A stretch of DNA of 64,000 nucleotides. Source: Adiantum capillus-veneris. Taxonomy: Eukaryota > Streptophyta > Polypodiopsida > Polypodiales > Pteridaceae. A program made the translations under genes and the position numbers. Location: positions 171,059,240 to 171,123,239 of the forward strand of contig CM043944.1 of NCBI GenBank assembly GCA_014529385.2, read 5' to 3'. The notes under the pieces were generated by a model. That model was not told the origin of the DNA. It made no database searches and saw only the letters and a program-made list of their open reading frames with translations. Shown here one piece after another: positions 30,739 through 49,656 of the stretch. Within the stretch, counting starts at the first letter, position 1. Each line of letters begins with the position of its first letter.

Positions 30739-32639
30739 CTACACGAGAACAATTCTTGGCCCAATGATTACCTCCACACTTGTAGCATGTCCATCTTGTT
30801 GAGTCACTGGTGGCACAATTGATGGTTCTTCTTGCTTAGCCAGAATGGTCTCTGGTCTACGCTCTTGATTGGCTATGAATATCAGAGTGTCCTTATTCAA
30901 TGAATAAAGTTTTCTCATAGTTTCTTGCCCTAGCTTAGGTTGTGATACCTCAGCTCTTTGTAAAGCCCTTGATACAACCCTATTTTGAAATAATGGATGA
31001 TTTGGTAATGGCATTTTTTTTTCTATTTGATGTCCAAATAGTATCCACCTCGTGTAGGTTTGATTATAGTAGCACTCACTCATCTCATGATTGGTCCATT
31101 TTTGCTAAATGGCACACCATTTTATTCGTTGTGCTACTTGCGCTGCTAGCTCATCTAGGTTGGTCATTAATTGAGACATAACCACTTGCCTTGTGTTGGT
31201 TTCACTAGATGCTAAAGGATCATTCTCCATAGTGATCTTTGTATCACCAATTTCCTCGCCATAGGCTTTACAATTTTCAGATAGGTATAACGCTTCTCTC
31301 GTGACTTGTTCAAAGGAAGTACATCCTTTTAAGTGCAAATATTTCTTGAGAGTTTCATTTTTCAAACCCTCTATGAAGAGAATTGATAATCTTTCATCCT
31401 GTGGTAACTCGCGTTCCGGACATCTCTCTATATATTGTTTGAAGCGTAGAGATGCTTCCTTCACTCTCTCATCTTCTTTTTGCTTGAATGCATAGATTTG
31501 GGACACTGTGTTATGCTTGATTCCCCTTTCAGAGAACTCTACAATAAATTCTTGCAACAATTGTTCAACGTTTGAGAAGGCATTTTTGTCCAACGGTTGG
31601 AACCAATTTAATGCTATCCATTCCCAGGTTAAGCCAAATCCCTCATACTGTGTATGAAAATAAAATACTTGTTCGGCTCTTAACACTTTTTTGAACAAGG
31701 ATGCATGTATGTATGGATCCCTTTATCCATCATACTTCTTCTTGACACATTTGGCCAATTGATATGGTCTCATTGGTTCTGGTTCAACCATGTATCTTAG
31801 CGTGTTGGTGTCTCTCACAAAGACATCCATCGTTCCTTCTTCTTGTCTTGGAGCAAATCTTGGTGAATCCCCTTTGAGACATGTTTTGGAAATGTTGATG
31901 GATTTGTAAGTCTAATTGGTGGTCTCTTGGTTCCACTCAATGAGGTAGGAGCTACACTCCCGTGAATAGCTATTTTGGATGTTTGAGGTCCATTTGATTC
32001 CATAGTTTCAATGTTAGCTTCTTGCAAATTAGTCTCAAAAAACCCTAGTATGCTTACACTCGGTTGAAAGTACTAAGCAGAGATTGGAGTACCCATGTAT
32101 GTATATCTTTCTAGCTCAACTGGGCTGATAAGTGTGTACTCTCGTCCATACTTATCTACCATTAGAACTTGCACTCCCTGGTCATCTGTGTATGTGAAGG
32201 CATAGAGGTTCTTGTAGCCCGTCAACTCTTCAATGATGGAATTTAAACATCTATAGAAGTTGTTTTGATTCCCAATAGGTAACCTATAAAGGCCATCATA
32301 AGTGTAATCCGTTAGAACTCTCGTGGCTTCATTGGTTTTGATGAACCTCACGTTGGGTTTGTTGATTAGAGGATGCTTCTCCTCTAAGTCTCCAGCAATT
32401 TCCACTTTTCCTCTTCCAAACTCCCGCATTTTAGTTGATTGGTTTGGCTTCCAGTGAGCTACATGATCACTTGACAAATATCCATGAGCCATGCCTTGAG
32501 GTTTGGCTTGATATGATTGATAAGCCTCATGGTCTTGTCTCAACCCTCTTGTTATAGGTGTTGCAGTATTTCTGGCTGTTTGTGGAGGTGGCATAGATCT
32601 GAGTTGAGTGGGAAACCCTAATGATGGATGATTTGTCAT
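30739..32639 (-). pseudogene. Gag region of the large Tat-primed element
   Basis: The N-terminal part, 32073-32639, starts MTNHPSLGFPTQLRS and includes IIEELTGYKNLYAF. The capsid part, 31105-31698, shows the retrotransposon gag core (WEWIALNWFQPLD, LLQEFIVEFSERG, EASLRFKQYIERCP, FIEGLKNETLKKYL). A zinc knuckle CYKCGGNHWAKNC reads in another frame near 30755-30800. Several stops and frame changes separate these blocks (for example near 31722), so this copy is damaged. The element could still be mobilised if gag were supplied in trans. Confidence 0.7.
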
Positions 32640-34900
32640 GTTTAAGCCTCACGCAATACTCTCAAGATGGTCCCTAATAAGAACACCTTGGCTTAGTGCA
32701 CACAATCCCTTTTTGCCCCTGGTCAAGTCTCTAAAAAGTCAGGCTTTGGTGCTCCACTGACCTTTGGATACTGGTTTTGGGATTTACCCTAATAGTTTGT
32801 AAATGGGAATCCTAGCAAATTTCACTCTAAAATAGGGTAGCTTCCTTATCTCACAATCTTTCTTCCTAGCTATAGGAGACTCAGTTTGGAGTTGTGTGTC
32901 AAAAGTTAGAGCAGTTTTAATAAACTGCACTTGAAACAACACTCAAAACAGTTTCAGGATCAGGACACAAAGAGATTTTGTGCTTGTATCTTGGCTTCTA
33001 GAGGGTATTTTTCACTCAAACTTGAGATTTGGGATGTACTCAAGTAGATCTACAAACTTATGAAGTCAAATACCCTCACTATGTAGAGGTACACCGATCG
33101 CGATCGTTGACCTCATATCACATATTTGGACGATTTTTGCAGAGTAGCTAGCCCTTGATGTCTTGATACCAAGTGTCTTTGTATTTTTGAATTTGGAGAT
33201 GTTTTGACCAATGAAAACCCAAATCCCAGGTGGTTTTGCGATTATTGGCCTGATTGTGTAACTGGGACTTTTGACCACTTTCTTTTGCTTTTTTGACCTT
33301 GCTCCTTTTGGAAAATATGTTGCACTAGATGTCAGCTACCTACTCATAAAGTCTCAACTCAAAATGTCACTGGGGTACACCAATCGCGATCGTAGTTCTA
33401 GCTTCTTTTCAAGTGAAACTTGTGGATATGGTAGACAATGATGTGTACAGTCTACTCTTCAAATATTTTTAAATTTGGACAAGAAAAAGTCAAGGTCTTG
33501 GTCTGCTGCAGTGGTTTTCTGACTGTCTGCTGTTTTTGGCTATTTTGGTGACTTTTTTTTTGAATTTTGACATCTCTAGGTATCTCATATAACCTAGGTG
33601 TATGTGTGGGTCAAATCTGGGTCAGACTTGGGACTGAGGTACACCGATCGCGATCGTAGTTTGGAGCCCAAATTGGATGAAACTTCACCAGCTTGTTCAC
33701 TAGGCTATTTTAAGACTACCTGCCAGACACTTTTGTATTTGGACTCAAAAAAAAGAATTTACAGTTTCTTGGTCTGAAGTGTCTGATTTTCCAATTTTAT
33801 CAGGTTTGATTGATTTTGATGTTTGATTTGGGATTTGAGAGATACCTAGGCTTGTCCTATGCACATGCTATCCCTCTGCATGGTTTCTTCCTAGTTTTGA
33901 TGTGTTTTGGTCTACTGAAAGTCAATTTCTATGCCAGTTTAGTAGTTTTTGACTTGGATCTGTATTCAGTGGTTTTGACCAGTTTTTTGTGGTTTTTGAC
34001 CCTAGTTCCTTTAGACTTTTATGTTTGTATACCCTTGAAGACTCTACTCATCAAATCTGGTACAAATCTGAGGTCTAGGTACATCGATCGCGATCGTAGT
34101 TCTGAGACCAAATTCAACCAAATTTGGCATGCTTGTAGACATTGATGTTTTAAGGCTATCCCCAAAGTCTTTTTACATTTGGATCCCCAAAAGTCAAGAT
34201 TTTACACTTTCTGGGTCTGTTAGGCTAATTTTACCCAAGTGGCCTGATTTCCTTGATTTTTGATGTGTTTGGGTGTGGTTGCTTTAGACAAACTTGTTTA
34301 GAATCTTATCAGAAAGGCACATGTCAAATCTTGTACAATTCTGACACTGAGGTACACCGATCGCGATCGTAGTACCAGAGCCAAATCTGATGAAATTTTA
34401 CAGGCTCTCTCTGACAAGTATTTCCCAGTGTTTGGTGCTACCACTTTGTGATTTGAATCAATTTCCGCTCTGTTTGGTCAAATTTTCTAATTTTAGAGTC
34501 TTATGGCCCTTTTGCCAAAGTTATGGTTTTCTAGTGTTTTTGACTCTATCTTTTGCCGCAAATCTGACTGGAATGTGATTTACTTATCCTACTCCTAAGT
34601 ACAGAAATGAAAGAACATAAGAAAATGAATCAAACAAAACAAACAGGTTAAAAAACGGATGATGGATCAGTACTCAATCAATACAAAGAAATTTGAAGAG
34701 AAAAAATGCTTAAAGCAACCTCACTCACAACTCCCTATATCTCTCAAGAGTAGATCTAGCCAGTCCACCGACCCTAGACTCCACAAAGCACTAAACCCCT
34801 ATCTAGATGCTTCACTGAAATGTAAATGAAATGGAAATTATCTTTTGGAACAATAAGAAAACTTTGAATACGCACTCGGTCACTCATCACCTAAGATTCA
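32640..34900 (-). other. 2.3-kb leader of the large element with palindrome-centred tandem repeats
   Basis: It lies between the primer site (34901-34920) and gag. Degenerate tandem units carry GAGGTACACCGATCGCGATCG. The 12-bp perfect palindrome CGATCGCGATCG is at 33095-33106, 33645-33656, 34085-34096 and 34358-34369, and a one-mismatch version is at 33381-33392. Spacings are 286, 264, 440 and 273 bp. Sequence after each palindrome is also alike (for example CCAAATTGGATGAAACTT and CCAAATCTGATGAAATTT). No gene is seen; the small open frame at 33810-34145 has no recognisable domain. Confidence 0.85.
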
Positions 34901-34920
34901 TTCCCCGGCAACGGCGCCAA
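34901..34920 (-). other. Primer-binding site of the large element
   Basis: The minus strand reads TTGGCGCCGTTGCCGGGGAA, directly after the LTR end at 34921. This primer class (commonly assigned to tRNA-Asp) is characteristic of Tat, Ogre and Athila elements. Confidence 0.9.
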
Positions 34921-35855
34921 TGTTTGCGTGTCGTCGCGACGGACGTCCATAGCATAGCGTTCAGGCATCAACATAAATATCAATACCAAGGAAGCGACTC
35001 GGATGAGGCATGGAAACTCACTAGGATGTCAATCCTAATGAAGTGAACTCGAAGAGATGCAACTACTAACTCTACAAGAAAATTAAACGCACTAAAGCCA
35101 AGTAATCTGCCTATATCCTTCTACACAGCTCTACAGTCATCACGCCTGTTTACCATGCAAATCATATCGGATTCGCACGAAACTTGAAGGGAAGCTACAA
35201 CGGACTATCATGAGCATATCCTATCACTATCACAGCATTCTGGATGGGTACACGGATCGCGATTGTTCGTCCCAAAGTACACAAAAACAGTGAACGGATG
35301 ATCATAAAGGGTCATTTTTTAGTCCTTAAAGTCTCTCCTAGGGTCAAAACAACATAAAATACGCATATAAACACTCAAAACAATGATTTAAGGCCACAAT
35401 GGTAGCGTTTGATATCTACACCAAATCTTGAATTCTTACACTTGAATAAAAGAGCAGAGTAAGAAGAACACAATGCAATAAACAAAGCTGAATTTGGATT
35501 ACCGTAGCCACAATAGCGACGATTACAAGTTGGAGCCAAGAGGTCGCTCCCTGTGCGTACAGCAATAGTCACTTATCTTCAAAAATAATCCCCCTTTCAC
35601 ACTAACCTTAGTGTATTATATACCTAGGGCTTTCTAAAGTGGCCGGCGGCCAACTTCTCACGGACCTTTACATACATCATTTGAAAAATTACATCTTTGC
35701 CTTAGACTTGATATAGACGATTGTCATTAGGCTTTTACAGGGTTTGATGTATTAAACATCGGAAAAATAATGTGACCACATCAAAACTTTGGCCGACTGA
35801 CCCAACGGGTGCCTTGGCTAGGTGGGCAATTGCATGTTGTTATCACCTCCAAACA
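34921..35855 (-). repeat. Right LTR (5') of the large Tat-primed element
   Basis: 935 bp, TGTTTGCGTG to CTCCAAACA, matching 21352-22290. It is followed not by host DNA but by a second copy of the element's 3' internal end. Confidence 0.88.
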
Positions 35856-36016
35856 CTCCCCCCTTCCTAGCTCGTATCGTCCCTTGACACGACCATTTGT
35901 AGTCTGGTCTTCTTGTTGATGAGACTCCCCCCTTCCTTGATTGAGTTATATCTGGCATGTTTTTCTTGTTTAAATGGGGTAGGTGGGCACTTGTATGTTG
36001 TTATCACCTCCAAACA
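35856..36016 (-). repeat. Extra partial copy: 3' internal end plus LTR tip
   Basis: 35856-35980 repeats the polypurine tract and adjoining internal sequence (22291-22419). It is followed by only the outermost 36-37 bases of an LTR (AGGTGGGCACTTG...CTCCAAACA, 35980-36016), and then the target duplication AATAG. So the outer 5' LTR is truncated to its tip and joined to internal 3' sequence. The junction shares only 'ta', which points to microhomology joining or template switching. Confidence 0.8.
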
Positions 36017-36021
36017 AATAG

Positions 36022-36640
36022 ACCCTCTATTTTGTGGAGCTTGTGAGAGAATCAATCTCACTCTCCTTATTTGCTATTATGAACAAATAATACAGGAAGT
36101 GGGAATGCACCTACCCGGACACATCCAGCCACCACGGGGCTTGAAATTCAATAATCTCCCACTTGAAGGCCAATGTGGCCCAAGTGGCTAAACAATGTAG
36201 GGGCTACTATGTACAAATGTACAAAACCATGAAGCATGATTGTAGCTTCACCCTATGCCCATCATCTCTATGCAATGTGCAAACCGCTCTGAGGCTAAGC
36301 TCTTTCTTAGAGCATCCACTGGGTTTTCATCCGTGTAAACTTTGACTACTAACTCAATGCATTTGCTAGCCAAAATATCCCGTACCACATGATACATGAC
36401 CTCTATGTGTTTTGACTTAGAGTGAAACACGGGGTTCTTTGCTAACGCAATCACACTCTGACTGTCGCAATGTAGCATTGGAATCTGGTGTATACCAAAA
36501 TCTCCCACTAGACGAGATAACCACACAGCTTTCTTACTGGAACTAGAAACTGCAACATACTATGCCTCAATGGTGGAAGACAAAGTGCAACTCTTTATAC
36601 ATAACCTCCAAGAAATTTCCGCTCCACAAGAAAATGTAGC
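36022..36640 (-). pseudogene. Copia RNase H and start of its 3' LTR
   Basis: Minus strand: STIEA*YVAVSSSSKKAVW, then WLSRLVGDFG, LHCDSQSVIALAKNPVFHS, KHIEVMYHVVRDIL and YTDENPVDALRKSLASERF, ending at 36248. This is the C-terminus of copia RNase H. A polypurine tract AAGTGGGAGAT follows near 36159-36169, with LTR sequence down to 36022, where the large element cuts it. One in-frame stop is visible. It is related to copia-1 but is a different family, with many substitutions. Confidence 0.8.
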
Positions 36641-37075
36641 CAAATGGATACAAAGCATTTTTTGAACAATGAACGGATAGTATAAAGTTAAATGCACGGA
36701 CAGCTCAAATTGTACACCACATACCTAATTTGTAATGGATAACATACTATTCCATAGTCGATACCTGGTCTGTAAATTAGTTAAGAATTTTATTGTATTA
36801 AGTCTCGAATGATCATACATAGCAGTTTTACACCTACTTCCCAACCCTATAGTAAGCTTTATGTCATTCAGTTATCACTAGGGTAAAAAATCCACCAATC
36901 ATAAAGGTGAGAGTATAACCAGTTTTGGGTTAAAAAATTCTCTCTGGTGTAGGAGTCAAAAACCAGTGGGTCTATATAAGATGGGTGATATATTTACAAA
37001 AAAGAAAGTCCAGAGTAACCTTTCTGGAGTTTAGCATCTTCAGCTAATCTGCTTACCAGGCGTATTTAATAAATT
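36641..37075 (+). promoter_or_regulatory. AT-rich region with CCAAT and TATA boxes upstream of the unknown open frame
   Basis: CCAAT lies at 36895-36899 and TCTATATAAG at 36971-36980, 97 bases before the ATG at 37076. The spacing is reasonable for a plant core promoter with a short 5' untranslated region. It could also be a transposon LTR fragment. Nothing coding is seen. Confidence 0.4.
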
Positions 37076-37576
37076 ATGGCATACAATCAAGAACATGTTT
37101 TTTCCATAGCAACTGCACATCTTTATCTGTCCAGTACATCTACTCGGAGAGCAACCTTACTCCGTTATGAACTTCATTTGTTTCCTCACTTAGGAACCTC
37201 GGTTTCTCAAACCAAGTGGTGGACCTATCAGGACCGAGTGACTCGAGTGACTCTTTGGGGTCAAGAGCATTTCAAAAACAATATCCGATTGGCGATGGTT
37301 GCTGAGGTACTGGGCCTAGGTTCACACTATTATTACATAGAATATTCAATAAAGCCAGGTTTTTCAGATCGGTTATACCTGCTAGCCCAGTTTCTACCTT
37401 CTCATAAGATTTTCTTGTACCATAGTTATGGTCATCAATTAAGAGGATATTTTAACATTACTCCCCGCACTCTGGAGTATGGGGTAGTCTTGGTGACTCG
37501 TATCCTACCTTTGGCCGATCATCCAAACACGTGCTTCTATTGTGACAGCTGTTTTTGTGATCATGTAATGGGCGGT
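37076..37576 (+). CDS. Unrecognised 167-codon open frame, interrupted by a LARD insertion
   Basis: The ATG at 37076 follows an in-frame TAA two codons upstream (37070-37072), so the start is well bounded. The protein is rich in Tyr, Leu and Arg (MAYNQEHVFSIATAHLY, GLGSHYYYIEYSIKPGF, HKIFLYHSYGHQLRGYF) and ends with a Cys-rich stretch (CFYCDSCFCDH). I recognise no family. The LARD at 37577-45401 (duplication GCGGT) cuts it. Without the insertion the frame would end four codons later, at 45419-45421, giving about 171 residues. The present frame instead runs into the LTR and its (GA)n run. It could be a host gene or an unrecognised transposon piece. Confidence 0.4.
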
Positions 37577-37624
37577 TGTTGGAGGCTTGCCATAGCATAT
37601 GCAATCTCCTACAAATCTAGCAAT

Positions 37625-37659
<35 letters not shown>

Positions 37660-38577
37660 ATGACCCGGCTAGGGCTTGGAGGCATCACACAAAGAATGTG
37701 CAAGAGCATCATCGGATGCAAAGATTGAGAGGATTCAAGAGCGTGCATCCTCCAATGCAATTAGAAATCATCCCAAATCAACTAATGCTAATCGCACATC
37801 AAGCATCAATTTCAAGCAATCATCTACACACATCAAGCAACGAATTGAAACACACTAATCTTGGAATCTCTCAAGCACAACTCTAATTACATGCATTGAT
37901 GATTAAGCACACAATATCGCATTCAAGTCGGCCACCCCAACCATGCCAATCATGGTGTCCAAATCAAGTCACACATAATCAAATTAAGCTCAAGGCTTCT
38001 TAAACCTACACACACACAAGCACACCATTAGAGGACAACTCTAATCCCTCAATCATGAGTACGCCCACTCCGCTTAATCGAGAGAGTTAGATAAGGACTC
38101 CGCTTAATCGAGAGTTAGATAAGGACTCCACTAATCGGAGTAGCTTAGCATAAGTAAGAGTTAGATTAGAGAATATCAACACTTCAAAACAATGAAGGAA
38201 AGTAGATAAACATGATTGACAACATAATGAAGACTAGATTAATTAAGAGAGGATTACACTAATTACATGTGATTAGCACTAGCCTTCTAAGCATGGGCAT
38301 TAAGCTCAAAGGCTAGGCCATCAAGACCTCCTCTAGGGAGAGAGTTCTCAAAAGGACCACTCAAGAGTGACCTCTCATTAAGCATAGGGCTCTTTTATAG
38401 CTTTGGGCCTCAAACCCTTCAACTATGGGATAAAGTGAGCTCTCTAGCCTAGACTCATACAACTTTGGAACTCCTAAATGAGCCCAAGCCCTATACAATG
38501 AAAAATAAATATTGTGCACTATGGCACATTTCCATAGCTTGGTGCATAATTGGTGTAGACGTTAGCTGCTTCTAACA
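37577..38577 (-). repeat. Left LTR (3' side) of the LARD
   Basis: 1001 bp. It contains (GA)n at 37627-37658 and a minus-strand TATA box (CTATAAAAGAG, about 38390-38400). The partner LTR lacks a short repeat of the 'ccgcttaatcgagag' unit that is present here near 38067-38115, which accounts for most of the 13-bp length difference. Confidence 0.9.
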
Positions 38578-44413
<5,836 letters not shown>

Positions 44414-44462
44414 TGTTGGAGGCTCGCCATAGCATATGCAATATCCCACAAATCTATCAATC

Positions 44463-44510
<48 letters not shown>

Positions 44511-45401
44511 ATGACCCGGCTAGGGCTTGGAGGCATCACACAAAGAATGTGCGAGAGCGTCATCGGATGCAAAGATTGAGAGGATTCAAGAGCGTGCATC
44601 CTCCAATGCAATTAGAAATCATCTCAAATCAACTAATGCTAATTGCACATCAAGCATCAATTTCAAGCAATCATCTACACACATCAAGCAACGAAGTGAA
44701 ACACACTAATCTTGGAATCTCTCAAGCACAACTCTAATTACATGCATTGACGATTAAGCACACAAGATCGCATTCAAGTCGGCCACCCCAACCATGCCAA
44801 TAATGGTGTCCAAATCAAGTCACACATAATCAAATTAAGCTCAAGGCTTCTTAAACCTACACACACACACAAGCACACCATTAGAGGACAACTCTAATCC
44901 CTCAATCACGAGTACGCCCACTCCGCTTAATCGAGAGAGTTAGATAAGGACTCACTAATCGGAGTAGCTTAGCATAAGTAAGAGTTAGATTAGAGAAGAT
45001 CAACACTTCAAAACAATGAAGGAAAGTAGATAAACATTATTGACAACATAATGAAGACTAGATTAATTAAGAGAGGATTACACTAATTACATGTGATTAG
45101 CACTAGCCTTCTAAGCATGGGCATTAAGCTCAAAGGCTAGGCCATCAAGACCTCCTCTAGGGAGAGAGTTCTCAAAAGGACCACTCAAGAGTGACCTCTC
45201 ATTAAGCATAGGGCTCTTTTATAGCTTTGGGCCTCAAACCCTTCAACTATGGGATAAAGTGAGCTCTCTAGCCTAGACTCATACAACTTTGGAACTCCTA
45301 AATGAGCCCAAGCCCTATACAATGAAAAATAAATATTGTGCACTATGGCACATTTCCATAGCTTGGTGCATAATTGGTGTAGCTGTTAGCCGCTTCTAAC
45401 A
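44414..45401 (-). repeat. Right LTR (5') of the LARD
   Basis: 988 bp, matching 37577-38577, with (GA)n at about 44465-44509 and the minus-strand TATA box near 45213-45223. Confidence 0.9.
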
Positions 45402-47308
<1,907 letters not shown>

Positions 47309-48843
47309 TCACGTGGTGTGAGTGGAGGTCATAAGTGACTCTGGATGCTTAAAAATGGCTAAAATGAGCGTCGCTATAGAGAGTCCACATCGTGGTTGGG
47401 AGAGGAAGGTGTGTAGGGAGAGCTCATGGCTGAATATAAGGGGAAAAGAGGACCTAATGTGGTCAAAAGCTAAGCACTCAAGTAGTGTGTGGTACTCACT
47501 CTCTCGCACTTGACGAGGGTATAAGGTGCAAAGTTGATGAGACTCCTCGCCAGTGCCCCAACGTCCTGTCTCGCAGCATAGAGAATGGGAGCCAAGACGA
47601 ATAGAGGCAATGGTGGGGATCGCACTCAATGGGATGGGCTCAAGGATGTAGGGATGGGTTCGGTTACCTCGTACGGAGAAGAAGAGAGATTTGTAGTTTG
47701 GGGCAACGTGTGTGGTGTAATGGCTAAAGTGAGAACCTCCAGATTTCTCCCAAGCCGTGATACATTCGCGTTGTAAGAAGGCCTCATTAACTTGGGAGTC
47801 GATCGATGCATCCTTGACCAAGTGACATGCATCCCATCTTCCAAACCATTTCTTGATGTCAAGCATCCACCCCGAACTTAGTATTTTGCTCTTGCATGTC
47901 TTTTGGACCTTTTGACTTGCTTCATATGCGATTCTAGGAAGTCGATGCAAAGGGCTACGTTGTGCCTTAAGCATGTACTCCACAACCCTTTGCATGCCCA
48001 AGACCTCAATGGGAAGCGATCCGGACTCAATAAGTAAGAGAATGTAGGGTTTTTGTGTCTTGACTTGGAGAAAGTTGGTGAGAAAACGCTTTTGGACATT
48101 CTCAAACTCTTTCCAAGTAGACTTCCTGATGCTTCCATCCCACACCTCCACTCCATAAAGAAGCACCGGTGTCACCAATGTGTCAAAGAGGTACTTTTTG
48201 AGAGCCCAACACTTGATCTCTCCAGCATTGCACATGTTCTCAAATGCATAATAATCCCTCTTTCCGGCTTCGAAGCGACTCATTGCACAATCCTTCCATT
48301 TATGATTGGATGGAACCTCAAGGCCAAGGTACTTGAAGTGATCTACCACTTCAAGTTGATCATTGTTGTATACAATGCATGGATTTTTGTCATTGAGGGT
48401 CTTTACAAGCATAACCTTGGATTTGGATCCATCCACGATCAGTCTGCTATGTAGGCAAAAGCGTTCCAAGACGCTCATAAGCTTTTGTGCATCTTCTAAG
48501 GTATGTGCCAAGAGCACTACACCATCGGCATAAAGCAAAAGCATGATCACCGCATTTCCGATCTTAACCTCTTCTATGTCTTCTTGCTGCATAAAATCAA
48601 GAACCATGCATTCCAATTCATCAATGAGTAGCCCAAAGAGGGTTGGAAAAGTGGGCATCCTTGTTTGACACCAATGGTGCTTGCAAAAAATTCTAAAATT
48701 CCATCTCCCATATGTAATCGACATATCACTTTTTGATAGATGCAAAAGACTGCATGCATAAATTCTCTTGGCACTTGAAGGCTTTGCATACGTCTCCAAA
48801 TATTATCGCGGTACCATGTCAAAAGCTTTCTTGAAATCCACAA
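47309..48843 (-). pseudogene. LINE B reverse transcriptase C-terminal part and zinc-finger tail
   Basis: Minus strand. 48574-48843 reads FMHAVFCIYQKVICRL and TIGVKQGCPL. After a frame change, 47309-48799 continues with LFGLLIDELECMVLDF and YADGVVLLAHT (48521-48532), then DGSKSKVM, DHFKYLGLEV, VTPVLLYGVEVWDGS, and a degenerate Cys/His tail (ESEYHTLLECLAF). The catalytic YADD is YADG, so the enzyme would be dead. This is a non-LTR retrotransposon unlike LINE A; its RT resembles the lineage with an endonuclease and a C-terminal zf-RVT-like end. Confidence 0.85.
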
Positions 48844-49656
48844 AGCAACAATACAACTTTTTTCCTTTCAGTCGAGACGCTTCCATAAGAACTCGAAGAG
48901 TGACAAGGTGATGAATAGTGCTATGATGCTTTCAAAAACCTGCTTGGCCGAGCGCACGTTTGCCATTCTTTTCAGCCCATTCACTTATCTTCATCTCCAT
49001 GATACATCTAAATAATTTTTCCATCAAAGAACCAACCATTATGGTGCGATAGTTGTTCACATTGTTTACATCTCCTCCTTTGTGCAAAGGTTTGATCCAA
49101 TTTGTACTCCAATCATGAGGCATGCCATGCTGAAGTGCAAGGTTAAACATATCGCATATCCAATATCGTGTTTTCTTGCTTGTCCATTTAATCATTTCAG
49201 CCTTAACACCTTAAAGGTCCCTGCCTTGCGAGTAGCAAGTTTCTGAAGCGTGCGGCATACATCTTCAATGGTAAAGAAGGGAGACATAAACGGAAGGGAG
49301 CTACAACACTCCATCTTATCAACATTGGGTTGCTCATAGAGGTTCTTGCAATGCATATACATATCCTCAAGAGTCAAGTCACCAAATCTCTCAACGCGCT
49401 TGCCTTTTAGATTTTGCCAAAACTTGCCACATGCATGTGCTTTCTCTTGCGCTAAAAGAAGTTGTTTCTTGACTTCCCACCTTCTCCTCTTCTTTTGAAC
49501 AAGTGCTTTGTATGTGTGTGAACATTCCAAGTAAACTCCCTTTTCTTTGCTTGCATCCAATCTTAGCAAGTGTTTTCGGGCTTGACTACATTCCATGTCA
49601 AACCATTTCTTCTTGCTGCTACCCTTCTTAGACCTTTTGCAAGACATGTGTTTCAC
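48844..49656 (-). pseudogene. LINE B linker and RT entry
   Basis: Minus strand. 49192-49656 is a Lys-rich linker (WFDMECSQARKHLLRL, RWEVKKQLLLAQEKA, FWQNLKGKR). 48932-49195 holds RT block 1 (FNLALQHGMPHDWSTNWIKPLHKGGD, NNYRTIMVGSLMEKLF, KRALGQAGF). Frame changes separate it from the next RT block, so the gene is broken. Confidence 0.8.

Larger units (their letters stand above)
21352..36016 (-). mobile_element. Large Tat-primed, gag-protease-only LTR retrotransposon
   Basis: The whole unit is flanked by the 5-bp duplication AATAG (21347-21351 and 36017-36021). LTRs at 21352-22290 and 34921-35855 read TGTTTG...CAAACA. The primer site (34901-34920) is TTGGCGCCGTTGCCGGGGAA, the class used by Tat/Ogre/Athila elements. 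The polypurine tract on the minus strand (22291-22303) ends GGGGGGAG. The interior encodes gag, a CCHC knuckle, a coiled region and a retropepsin, but I find no RT, RNase H or integrase. Subtracting the nested element leaves about 11.2 kb. The right end carries an extra 161 bp (35856-36016). It would need enzymes supplied in trans. Confidence 0.85.

Noticed and set aside
33095-34369. CRISPR-like array
   Set aside because: Spacing is about 270 bp with related, not unique, spacers; the host is a eukaryote and the array sits in a retrotransposon leader.
47585-47776. Plus-strand open frames inside LINE B
   Set aside because: They are antisense shadows of the RT and zinc-finger tail, with no domain of their own.
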